Positions 38,092 through 48,600 of a stretch of DNA of 64,000 nucleotides are shown piece by piece. The notes under the pieces were generated by a model that worked only from the letters and a program-made list of their open reading frames with translations, had not been told where the DNA came from and ran no database searches. Within the stretch, counting starts at the first letter, position 1, and the number at the start of each line of letters is the position of its first letter. A program made the position numbers and the translations under genes. Source of the DNA: Mytilus edulis. Its lineage: Eukaryota; Mollusca; Bivalvia; Mytilida; Mytilidae. The stretch is from assembly GCF_963676685.1 (NCBI RefSeq), contig NC_092344.1, positions 55,698,830 to 55,762,829 on the forward strand, given 5' to 3'.

Positions 38092-40212
38092 AAAGTCCCC
38101 CACTGGCGGCCATCTTGGATGGCGGATCGGCTACAAAGTAACAACACTTGGTCAGCACCTCATAAGGAACATTCATGCCATGTTTGGTTTTATTCCATTC
38201 AGTGGTTCTCTAAAAGAAGTCATTTGTATGCATTTCCCATAGGGTCCTATGTTAAACTAAGTCCCCTGCTGGCGGCCATCTTGGATGATGGATCTGCTAC
38301 AAAGTAACAACACTTGGTCAGCACCTCATAAGGAACATTCATGCAATGTTTTGTTTTATTCCATTCAGTGGTTCTCTAAAAGAAGTCATTTGTATGCATT
38401 TCCAATAGGGTCCTATGTTAAACTAAGTCCCTGCTGGCGGCCATCTTGGATAATGGATCCGCTACAAAGTAACAACACTTGGTCAGCACCACATTAGGAA
38501 CATTCATGCCATGTTTGATTTCATTCCATTCAGTGGTTCTCTAAAAGAAGTCATTTGTATGCATTTCCCATAGGGTCCTATGTTAAACTAAGTCCCATGC
38601 TGGCGGCCATCTTGGATGATGGATGGGCTACAAAGAAACAACACATGGTCAGCACGGCATAAGGAACATTCATGCAATGTTTGGTTTCATTCCATTCAGT
38701 TGTTCTCTAAAAGAAGTCATTTGTATGCATTTCCCATAGGGTCCTATGTTAAACTAAGTCCCCCGCTGGCGGCCATCTTGGATAATGGATCGGCTACAAA
38801 GTAACAACACTTGGTCAGCACCACATTAGGAACATTCATGCCATGTTTGATTTCATTCCATTCAGTGGTTCTCTAAAAGAAGTCATTTGTATGCATTTCC
38901 CATAGGGTCCTATGTTAAACTAAGTCCCCCGCTGGCGGCCATCTTGGATGATGGATTGGCTACAAAGTAACAACACTTGGTCAGCACTCCATAAGGAACA
39001 TTCATGCTATGTTTGGTTTCATTCCATTTAGTGGTTCTCTAAAAGAAGTCATTTGTATGCATTTCCCATAGGGTCCTATGTTAAACTAAGTCCCCCGCTG
39101 GCGGCCATCTTGGATGATGGATCGGCTACAAAGTAACAACACTTGGTCAGCACTCCATAAGGAACATTCATGCTATGTTTGGTTTCATTCCATTTAGTGG
39201 TTCTCTAGAAGAAGTCATTTGTATGCATTTCCCATAGGTCCTATGTTAAACTAAGTCCCCCGCTGGCGGCCATCTTGGATGATGGATCGGCTACAAAGTA
39301 ACAACACTTGGTCAGCACCCCATAAGGAACATTCATGCTATGTTTGGTTTTATTCCATTCAGTGGTTCTCTAAAAGAAGTCATTTGTATGCATTTCCCAT
39401 AGGGTCCTATGTTAAACTAAGTTCCCGGCTGGCGGCCATCTTGGATGATGGATCGGCAACAAAGTAACAACACTTGGTCAGCACCTCATAAGGAACATTC
39501 ATGCCATGTTTGGTTTCATTCCATTCAGTGGTTCTCTAGAGGAAGTCATTTGTATGCATTTCCCATAGGGTCCTATGTTAAACTAAGTCCCCCGCTGGCG
39601 GCCATCTTGGATGATGGATCGGCAACAAAGTAACAACACTTGGTCAGCACCTCATAAGGAACATTCATGCCATGTATGGTTTCATTCAATTCAGTGGTTC
39701 TCTAAAAGAAGTCATTTGTATGCATTTCCCATAGGGTCCTATGTTAAACTAAGTCCCCTGCTGGCGGCCATCTTGGATGATGGATCGGCTACAAAGTAAC
39801 AACACTTGGTCAGCACCCCATAAGGAACATTCATGCTATGTTTGGTTTTATTCCATTCAGTGGTTCTCTAAAAGAAGTCATTTGTATGCATTTCCCATAG
39901 GGTCCTATGTTAAACTAAGTCCCCGGCTAGCAGCCATCTTGGATGATGGATCGGCAACAAAGTAATAACACTTGGTCAGTACCTCATAAGGAACATTCAT
40001 GCCATGTTTGGTTTCATTCCATTCAGTGGTTCTCTAAAAGAAGTCATTTGTATGCATTTCCCATAGGGTCCTATGTTAAACTAAGTCCCTCGCTGGCGGC
40101 CATCTTGGATGATGGATCGGCTACAAAGTAACAACACTTGGTCAGCACCTCATAAGGAACATTCATGCCATGTTTGGTTCCATTCCATTCAGTGGTTCTC
40201 TAGAAGAAGTTC
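38092..40212 (+). repeat. tandem array, 13 copies of a 166-bp unit
   Basis: Each unit reads CTGGCGGCCATCTTGGATGA, then GGATCGGCTACAAAGTAACA, ACACTTGGTCAGCACC, AAGGAACATTCATGC, CATTCAGTGGTTCTCTA, GTCATTTGTATGCATTTCCC and TAGGGTCCTATGTTAAACTA. The CGGCCATCTTGGATG anchor recurs every 165-166 bp. Copies differ by a few percent. Frames of 62 codons start in most units because the unit carries ATGATGG; they are not genes. Confidence 0.97.
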
Positions 40213-40230
40213 AAAATGTAAATTGTTAAC

Positions 40231-40288
40231 GACGACGACGACGGACGACGACGGACGACGACGGACGACGACGGACGACGGACGCCAA
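40231..40288 (+). repeat. (GAC)n / CGACGACGGA simple repeat
   Basis: A GAC trinucleotide run that turns into a 9-10 bp GACGACGACG repeat, immediately before the right end of the array-bearing element. Confidence 0.95.
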
Positions 40289-40950
40289 GTGGTGAGAAAA
40301 GCTCACTTGGCCCTTCGGGCCAGGTGAGCTAAAAACACAGACGGCACAACAGAAATTGTAAAAAAAAAATAATTGGAAAACGTAAGATCAGAAGTCATAA
40401 AACTTTTGCTCAGTGCTTAAAGCACTAAAATCATGCTTCAAACATGAAATACAACATTTTGCCGTGATTGGTTGATTTTAGGAGTACGAGTAAAAAAAAC
40501 TGACTCGAAACATCAGACGTTATCCTCATATATAAGGCAGTCCATCACAACGATCGCCGTGCCTATTCAACATCACCCTTCTATAGCAGAAATAAAATAA
40601 ACTTGTTACAGCCATGAAAGGAAATAACAGACAATTGGGACAAACGTAAATGCGTACATCTACTCGTTCTTTCAATTTATGGAACTAACTACCCCAACCT
40701 GTGATAGACATCCCTAAATTGGACGCATTTAAGGTGGCAGTCAAGGGTGTATTCTAAATTTCAAATTATTGTCTAGTGTAAATACGATTAATCTTTTATT
40801 TAAATTAAGGCTCTGGTACACTTTTGACGGACGTGTTTCAAAATCGATTTGGTGACAGTCCATGCTTGAATATTCATAGGGGAGACAACTGATAAAAGAT
40901 TTCGATCCTGAATGACACCGAATGACAGCTAGCGAATGAAAATTAAATAG

Positions 40951-41433
40951 CCTGGCATATTTTAAACACAAACTTACATATCATTCTATACTGCATTAAC
41001 GCTGTGACCTATTTTCAGTTTCTTTTTCTGTATATTTAGTTGTAATATTTCACGATAAAAGCAGAGTTTACCTGAGAAATACTTTTGTGTAGGTACATTG
41101 ATGTCAGTGGTTTATATACTTATCTACGGAAACATTTAGGCGTCATTGAACAAAATTGTAGAATCTAGTTGTTTTGTTCTTGTATATCTTAAACAGCTGT
41201 TTCGTTATGTAAACGAAGAATTGGACCCCGTTCCCTAATCCTGAAAACCAGTTAAATATGTTGAGTAAATAATAATTAAGTGTATGAAAATTTTGCCGCT
41301 TATTTGCTTTAAGTATTTAAACTTCAATATTTGTTCATTTTTACAAAAACAAAAACATGTATATGCATGCAAGCTATATGAGGATTGGAAAACAAGAAAC
41401 TAAGGGATTTACAATCTAATTTTATTTTATTTT

Positions 41434-41465
<32 letters not shown>

Positions 41466-42699
41466 TAGGGGGAGGATGAAAAATTGTGTCAGCATCTTTT
41501 TTTACTTGTAATCTCTGTCCTGCCTTATAATTTTTCAGTCTATTTCAGTCCTGTCATTTTTTTTATAAGTTTATCTCGATTTTTTTTAAAAATTGTCATC
41601 CTTCCTTTTTTTTGGCAAAGTTGCTCATCCTGCCTTTTTTTACTCAAAAATCCTGTCCGGCAATTAATTTTAAATCTTCCCTCTCCCTAATAATCAAATG
41701 GTAGCTTGCGAGTTTTAAGTTATTATTTTTTATTTATTTTTTTTTAATTTTGAAACTATTTATATTGGCTGGGAAATGAGGAATGCTATTAAACACACTT
41801 TTCTATCATACTTGTATGCATAACAATTATTATAAAATTGATACCATACCTCCTGAGTTGCATCTGAACTCACAGTAATGCATTTGCTTCAAGTTGACAA
41901 CTTCATTAAATATGGAGATAAAGGACAGGAAATATATGTTGTTCTGTTACTACTTTGTTTGTTGATTTGATAACTGCATGTAGTGTTTTTTTAATTACTT
42001 TTTGTACACAATTACTTTTTAGTAATGTGACTTGGCTTTTGTTGTTTCTTTCCATTAATACATACATACTGTTTTGAGCATTAAATTCATAAAAACCAAG
42101 TGACCAGTGAAAAATAATTTCATCCTAATTCTTGAACCAATGCATACAAACATCATCAACTTAGTCTTCTGTGCACGATTTAATCATTTTTTTCGCATAA
42201 ATTTCGTATAATCGTCAATTTGTTTTTCAATCGGTCATTTTTGTTGTGAAAATATGGCAGGTAATTAAAGTTCGTGTTTTGAAGCCGAAGTTTAACGATT
42301 GTCACCTGATTGACAACAATCAACAAAAAAGCATGGATATTGAGAATGTGTTTAACATGTACAATCAGATAATAGTTTAATTTAAAAACATCCATGCGTA
42401 TTGCGATCACCCGATTTTTACGAGATGGGTCACACAGAGGTCACTTTGAATACGGAAAATATGTCGGGGGAAATTGCTTCCTGAAAGCAATGAAAATAAA
42501 GTAAACTTCTTCTTAATATGAACAAATTAAAGAATTTTCTTCAGAAAAAAGTATATGTACATAAGTTTTATAATAAAAACTATCCATTGAGTTATAAAAA
42601 ACATATGCATATTTTTTTTTAATTTGAGGTTTCTTATGACTTTAAGTAATTGCTAAAAAGTAAAATCACAAAAATACTGAACTCAGAGGAAAATCAAAT
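40951..42699. other. no gene; poly(T)/poly(G) tract at 41430-41470
   Basis: A T-run followed by about 22 G residues and then GTAGGGGGAGG marks 41436-41473. Frames around it show no protein character. The rest is AT-rich. The G-run is a likely assembly trouble spot. Confidence 0.6.
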
Positions 42700-42845
42700 C
42701 GGAAAGTCCCTACTCACATGGCAAAATCAAATGACAAAACACATCAACAACGAATGGACATCAACTGTCATATTCCTAACTTGGTACAGGCATTTTCAAA
42801 TGTAGAAAATGGTGGATTAAACCTGGTTTTAAATGTTTTCTTACA
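42700..42845 (+). repeat. repeat tail R5, third copy
   Basis: Contains CAACGAATGGACATCAACTG, ACTTGGTACAGGCATTTTC and GGTGGATTAAACCTGGTTTT, matching 21660-21750 and 32140-32220. Confidence 0.75.
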
Positions 42846-43129
42846 AAATGTCATTATGATCTTGTCATGTGAATAATTTTTCTATAAGTCTTACTAAATA
42901 AATCTTATATCAAAGGGAGATAACTTTGCAGCCAAATCAGAGATATGCAATTGAAATACTAATCACAACAGTTTACTTAGATTATATCCCTTTCATATAT
43001 CATCTAATGATCTTTTCATTTATTAGTGTTTTACAAAACATTCTCTTCTAAAAAAACACAACAGTGCACACACTGAAATGTCTCGCCTTCTTTACTAATC
43101 ATTGATATTATGTTGATACTCCTAAATAT

Positions 43130-44250
43130 AAAGCTTTATTACGACTGTCACATGAAAATGAGGTTAAGGTCAGTTAAACCATATGCCAGGCAGACATGTA
43201 CAGCTAACAAAGCTTCCATACAACAAATATAGTTGACCTATTGCTTATAGTTTAAGAAAATAGACCAAAACACAAAAACTTAACACCGAGCAATGAACCG
43301 TGAAAACCAGGTCAAGGTCAATTAAAACCTGCATGACTGACATACAGATCATAAAATATTTCCATACACCAAATATAGTTGACCTATGACATATAGTATT
43401 AGATAAAAAGACCAAAACTAAAAAACTTAAATTTGACCACTGAACCATGAAAATGAGGTCAAGGTCAGATGACATCTGCCCGCTAGACATGTACACCTTA
43501 CAATCATTCCATACAACAAATATAGTAAACCTATTGCATAAAGTATGAGAAAAACAGACCAAAACACAAAAACTTAACTTTGACCACTGAACCATGAAAA
43601 TGAGGTCAAGGTCAGATGACATCTGCCCGCTAGACATGTACACCTTACAATCATTCCATACAACAAATATAGTAAACCTATTGCATAAAGTATGAGAAAA
43701 ACAGACCAAAACACAAAAACTTAACTATAACCACTGAACCATGAAAATGAGGTCAAGGTCAGATGACACCTGCCAGTTGGACATGTACACCTTACGGTCC
43801 TTCCATGCACCGAATATACTAGACCTATTGCTTATAGTATCTGAGATATGGACTTGACCACCAAAACTTAACCTTGTTCACTGATCCATGAAATGAGGTC
43901 GAGGTCAAGTGAAAACTGTCTGACGGGCATGAGGACCTTGCAAGGTACACACATACTAAATATAGTTATCCTATTACTTACAGTAAGAGAGAATTTAACA
44001 TTACAAAAAATATGAACTTTTTTTCAAGTGGTCACTGAACCATGAAAATGAGGTCAAGGACAGTGGACATGTGACTGGAGGAAACTTCGTAACATGAGGC
44101 ATTTATATACAAAATATGAAGTATCCACGTCTTCCACCTTCTAAAATATATAGCTTTTAAGAAGTGAGCTAACACCGCCGCCGCCGCCAGATCACTATCC
44201 CTATGTCGAGCTTTCTGCAACAAAAGTTGCAGGCTCGACAAAAATTAAAT
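43130..44250 (+). repeat. tandem array of about 147-bp units, ending in a hairpin
   Basis: Units carry CACTGAACCATGAAAATGAG, GTCAAGGTCAGATGACA, GACATGTACACCTTAC and CATACAACAAATATAG. Two central copies are nearly identical, with period 147 (43471 to 43618). Outer units diverge. After (CCG)n near 44173 the block closes with a stem GTCGAG..TTGCAAC/GTTGCAGGCTCGAC. The minus-strand 154-codon frame with an internal duplication is a by-product. Confidence 0.9.
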
Positions 44251-44384
44251 GTCATTTACAGGACAAAATAAAGCAAGTTTAAACATTGGAAGAGGCTATG
44301 TTGACGTAATACTCATAATCTTATCATTATGGCTTGCATTATTTTTTCTTGCTTTTTGAAGTAAGCATCCCTTAATATAGTACT

Positions 44385-44800
44385 AGTATCTGAGATATGG
44401 ACTTGACCACCAAAAAATAACCTTGTTCACTAATCCCTGTAATGAGGTCAAGGTAAAGTTGAAAACTGTATGACAGACATGAGGACCTTGCAAGGTACGC
44501 ACATACCAAATATAGTTATCCTATTACTTATAATAAGAGAGAATTTAACATTACAAAAAATCTTAACTTTTTTCAAGTAGTCACTGAACCATGAAAATGA
44601 GGTCAAGGACATTGAACATGTGACTGACGGAAACTTCTTAACCTGAGGCATCTATATACAAAGTATGAAGCATCAAGGTCTTCCAACTTCTAAAATATAA
44701 AGCTTTTAAGAAGTTAGCTACATTTAACGCCGCCGCCTGATCACTAATCCTATGTCAAGCTTTCTGCCACAAAAGTTGCAGCCTCGACAAAAATTATGAA
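44385..44800 (+). repeat. partial duplicate of the 147-bp array end
   Basis: Matches 43845-44247 in order and orientation: TATCTGAGATATGGACTTGA, AGGACCTTGCAAGGTAC, ATGTGACTG, AAATATAAAGCTTTTAAGAA, a GCCGCCGCC tract, and the closing hairpin. The offset is about 545 bp. Confidence 0.85.
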
Positions 44801-45689
44801 CAAAATTATCATTCAAGGACAATAACTCCTATAAGTAGTCAACTCACTTTTGTCCATGTCAAATATATGCAGATCCCATCTTGCTGATTATTTTTCTATT
44901 AAAGTTTCTCTAAATAAATGATAGTTTTTTTACATCAAAATTTCAATGTGATTTACATCAAAATTTGAGGCTATTATACAATTTTTTTTAATTTTGGGTC
45001 AGGCTTTCTATGGAGGGTTCATTCATTTTAGCTTGCTAACATCCAATGGCAACAATTTTTTGCATATTTATGGCGAGAAATCAAGGTCAAAAATTATTCT
45101 AGCATATATAATGAATTCATTTTGATAAATACTCAATTCAATTCAGCATATATGCTCTATTCATTTGAACATATGCCGAATTTTAAGCATAAAGATAAAG
45201 ATAAATGTTTTCACAGAATCAACTTGACGGTTATAAATATCTACAGAATATTTCCATTTTCCCTGGTCAAGAGAGGATGTGATTTGTTTAGATATACTGA
45301 ATGCAAGTCAAAATGTCGAACCTTATGATATGAAATGTCTTTCCTTGATTTCAAGGGGCATAACTATTGAATGGTATATTAGACAACTTCGGGTCATGCT
45401 TTCGCATATTTAAAAAGTAAAATCAAGTTTCTTTTGTATTTTATACAGGATATTCTGTTACTGTGTTTACAGCATGAACAAGTATTGTGTAAAAAACAGT
45501 ATGTACATTGCACTATGTATTGTTAGTTTCTTTCTCCACTGTCCAAAACTAAAAAGTCAATCCTGGAATCACTTACAACAAAGTATGTGTACATGTATAT
45601 ACATGTAATCTAAAGCCAGAAATAACAGTGAATAAAGAATATAATAGACATCCTCATAAAGAGGTCACTTAAAATATCTAAAACTTAAA
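44801..45689. other. 3' flank of the 409-aa orphan gene
   Basis: No supported gene. AT-rich, with R3-like scraps (AAGGACAATAACTCCTATAA near 44815). Confidence 0.4.
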
Positions 45690-48600
45690 TTATATTTCAT
45701 CTTCTTCTAAGACCGCTAATTTGTTGATTTGACAAATATTATTTAAGCGTATAAATGCTTCTATCAGGATGTCTCTGTCCACTTTCCGTAAGAAATCTTT
45801 GGGTTCTGAATAATATATGGTAGCTTCTGTTTGTTGTCTGAAAATTTTAGACTTTGTCTTCAATTCACTTAAATGGCTGCTAGTTATTTTCAACAGTGTA
45901 AATATAACCTGAAAATAGATATAAGTTTATTACAAAGAATTTAAAAGCTGGTTTGAGTAATGTATCAGCTTATTTGGGTTAAACATAACAGCACTACATT
46001 TGTGCAGTATAATTTAGTGTATGTTGTATTGAAGTATAATGGTTATCTTATCATCTGCAATCTTTGTTAAAAATAAATAAAATTCCATTTCATCAGAATA
46101 TAAAAAAAAAAAATGATAATTTCATTTTTAAATATCAAAATGAACCAGATGCTCTGCAGGGCGCAGCTTTATACGACCGCAGAGGTTGAACCCTGAACGG
46201 TTGGGGCAAGTATGGACACAACATTCAAGCTGGATTCAGCTCTAAATTTGGATTGTGATTAAATAGTTGACACAGCATAGGTTTCAGACACAGAATGAAT
46301 GTGGTCTAATGAACTTAAAAATTTTTTTTGCCTTTGAGCAATTCACTATGCTGTTGAATATTAATCCTCTCAAAAAAATGTTTGAAGAAATTTTCTTTTT
46401 ATTTATTAAATCTGAAATGAAAAAAATTTAACCCCACCCCCTTTTTTTTCACATCCCCTTTTCCCTTTTTCCAAAACTGATCTCAATTCAAATTTCTAAT
46501 GGAGTTTGCAACAATAACTACTCATTTAAATACATCATAAAATATTAAAATGTAACAAAAGGTGCTTGTTATCACTGAATGGTAAAGATTGTTTTAATTT
46601 ATCAGTTGGTAGTAAAAGTGAATATACATTGTATATTGTATAAAACAATGATTTAAGTTGATTCAACTACTATTCTGGACAAAGAAAGATCAATTGAAAA
46701 TTTCTTGCTATTGCACAATATTGTGCAATTAGTTATTTCTTGCTATTGCGCAATACTGTGCAATTGAAAATATTTGCTATTGCACAATACGGTGCAATTG
46801 AAAATTTCTTGCTATTGCACAATACTGTGCAATTGAAGATTTCTTGCTATTGCTGAATACTGTGCAATTGAAAATTTCTTGCTATTGCACAATACTTAAT
46901 ATAATTTTGGATCCTGATTTGAACCAACTTGAATACTGGGCCCATAATCAAAAATCTAAGTACATGTTTAGATTCAGCATATCAAAAAAGCCCAAGAATT
47001 CAATTTTTGTTAAAATCAATTTATTCAAACTTAGTTTAATTTTAGACCCTTTGGACCTCAATGTAGACCAATTTGAAAACGGGACCAAAAATTAAGAATC
47101 TACATACACAGTTAGATTCGGCATATCAAAGAACCCCAATTATTCAATTTTTGATGAAATCAAACAAAGTTTAATTTTGGACCCCGATTTGGACCAACTT
47201 GAGAAACTAAAGTTATTGTGGGAAAACCAAGAATAATGCTTATTTGGGCCCTTTTTTGGCCCCTAATTCCTAAACTGTTTGAACTAAAACTCCCAAAATC
47301 AATCCCAACCTTCGTTTTTTGGTCATAAACCTTGTGTCAAAATTTCATAGATTTCTATTTACTTAAACTAAAGTTATAGTGCGAAAACCAAGAAAATGCT
47401 TATTTGGGCCCTTTTTGGCCCCTTATTCCTAAATCGTTGGGACCAAAACTCCCAAAATCAATCCCAACCTCCCTTTTGTGGTCATAAACCTTGTGTTAAA
47501 ATTTCATAGATTTCTATTCACATTTACTAAAGTTAGAGTGCGAAAACTAAAAGTATTCGGACGACGTAGACTACGACGCAGATGACGACGCCAACATGAT
47601 AACAATATACGACCAAAAATTTTTCAATTTTTGCGGTCGTCTACAAATAAACAATTAAACACACAGTGACACTGACAGCTGTGTAGGGTAGTTGAAGTGA
47701 AACAGCTCAAGAGAATTTTTTGTATGTAACTTGAAGCAGTAAAAGGTTTCAATGAACAAGTAAAACTTAAATACTGTAATATATGTATTTAATGTTAACC
47801 ATCTTATTTTCGCGGATACTTTATTTCGCATTTTGTTCTTCCTGATCCAGTTTGTAGCAATTTAATTTTGCAATTCTAAAATTGTCTCAATGAAGATAGA
47901 TGAAGAAAAATCAAAGTTTTACATATTTGTGGCATTTATATTTGTGTTATTTTTCTTCTCTCAATAGTGGTGAAAATAAATCGCTTGCGAAAATTAGTTG
48001 GTTTACAGTATTCAATTTTTTTTCTCTCTAAAATTCAAATATAATCTAAATATATCACAAAAACTAATTTATAACCTTTAAATGTACAGTCAGTGGTACT
48101 ACTTGTACAAGTATTTTTTATTTACTTCAGGCAGTAAAAATAAATATACACATATAAGTTAATTTGTAGGATACAAGTGAATTTTATTTCTATTTTTATA
48201 AAAAAAAAAAAAAGGGCTTTGTTATGTCCCTTAGACATTCAGATTTTTTTACTTGAACCAGTAAAAAAGTCTTCCTGTCTTCTTTTTTTGAATTCTTATG
48301 ATTTCTTTGCTCTAATAGAATTTTAAATTGTCTGTCCATTGCAGATGTCTTTACTAATCATTTAAGTGTAATTTTACGGACAATAAAAATCCCATTTGTC
48401 TGCTATCTTCAGAACACTGCTCATTTACAAGCCCCAAGGAGCAATTTTTGAGGCCTTGTGCAAATACTTAAGATCTTTGTGCTTTGAATCAGTTTCTTTG
48501 TTAAATTAATGAGATGAAACATTGAACTCTAATAAAAAATTATGAGCTAACCTGGGGAAAATCATTACAGGCATGACTTTACATCTCAAAACTTGAAAAT

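Larger units (their letters stand above)
37963..40337 (+). mobile_element. R3-type element carrying a 166-bp tandem array
   Basis: Starts with GAGGCTCTCAAGAGCCTGTATCGCTCACCTG and ends with GAGAAAAGCTCACTTGGCCC then TTCGGGCCAGGTGAGCTA; each is split here to stay short. The GCTCACCTG / CAGGTGAGC ends are inverted and a GGCCCTTCGGGCC hairpin lies at the right end. The LINE reading resumes directly after it. A (GAC)n tract at 40231-40288 precedes the right end. Confidence 0.8.
35210..40950 (+). mobile_element. degraded LINE (EN + RT) split by three insertions
   Basis: Fragments read in order on the plus strand despite many stops and frameshifts. An endonuclease motif lies near 35313 (GDYNLNYINLET). 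A linker region occupies 35800-36060 (KLHKNYLDSLN, SAEKAEKARMLNKQ). RT blocks lie at 36490-37110 (LNRLNPGKQPD..IKYH; IIAPMLTRIYQQSL; VDGESS-like) and 37555-37960 (GVP..TVL, then MRGKTLEKVS, LQID.TCKKAS, WNPHT-like). The C-terminal end is at 40338-40735 (KALKSCFKHEIQHF, TNVNAYIYSFF, IPKLDAFKVAVKGV). The gene order and motifs fit a Jockey/CR1-like non-LTR element. Insertions at 36085-36480, 37110-37555 and 37963-40337 separate pieces that would otherwise be contiguous. Confidence 0.82.

Noticed and set aside
38119-40327. Series of near-identical 62-codon frames
   Set aside because: Each is one 166-bp repeat unit read from its ATGATGG. The period is not a multiple of three, and the frame stops in each unit. 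Not a peptide-repeat gene and not a CRISPR array.
41436-41473. G-run as a possible G-quadruplex regulator
   Set aside because: A homopolymer run beside a T-run with no gene nearby; more likely a slippage or assembly tract.
43245-43709. 154-codon frame with an internal duplication
   Set aside because: The duplication is simply the 147-bp DNA repeat, which happens to be a multiple of three.
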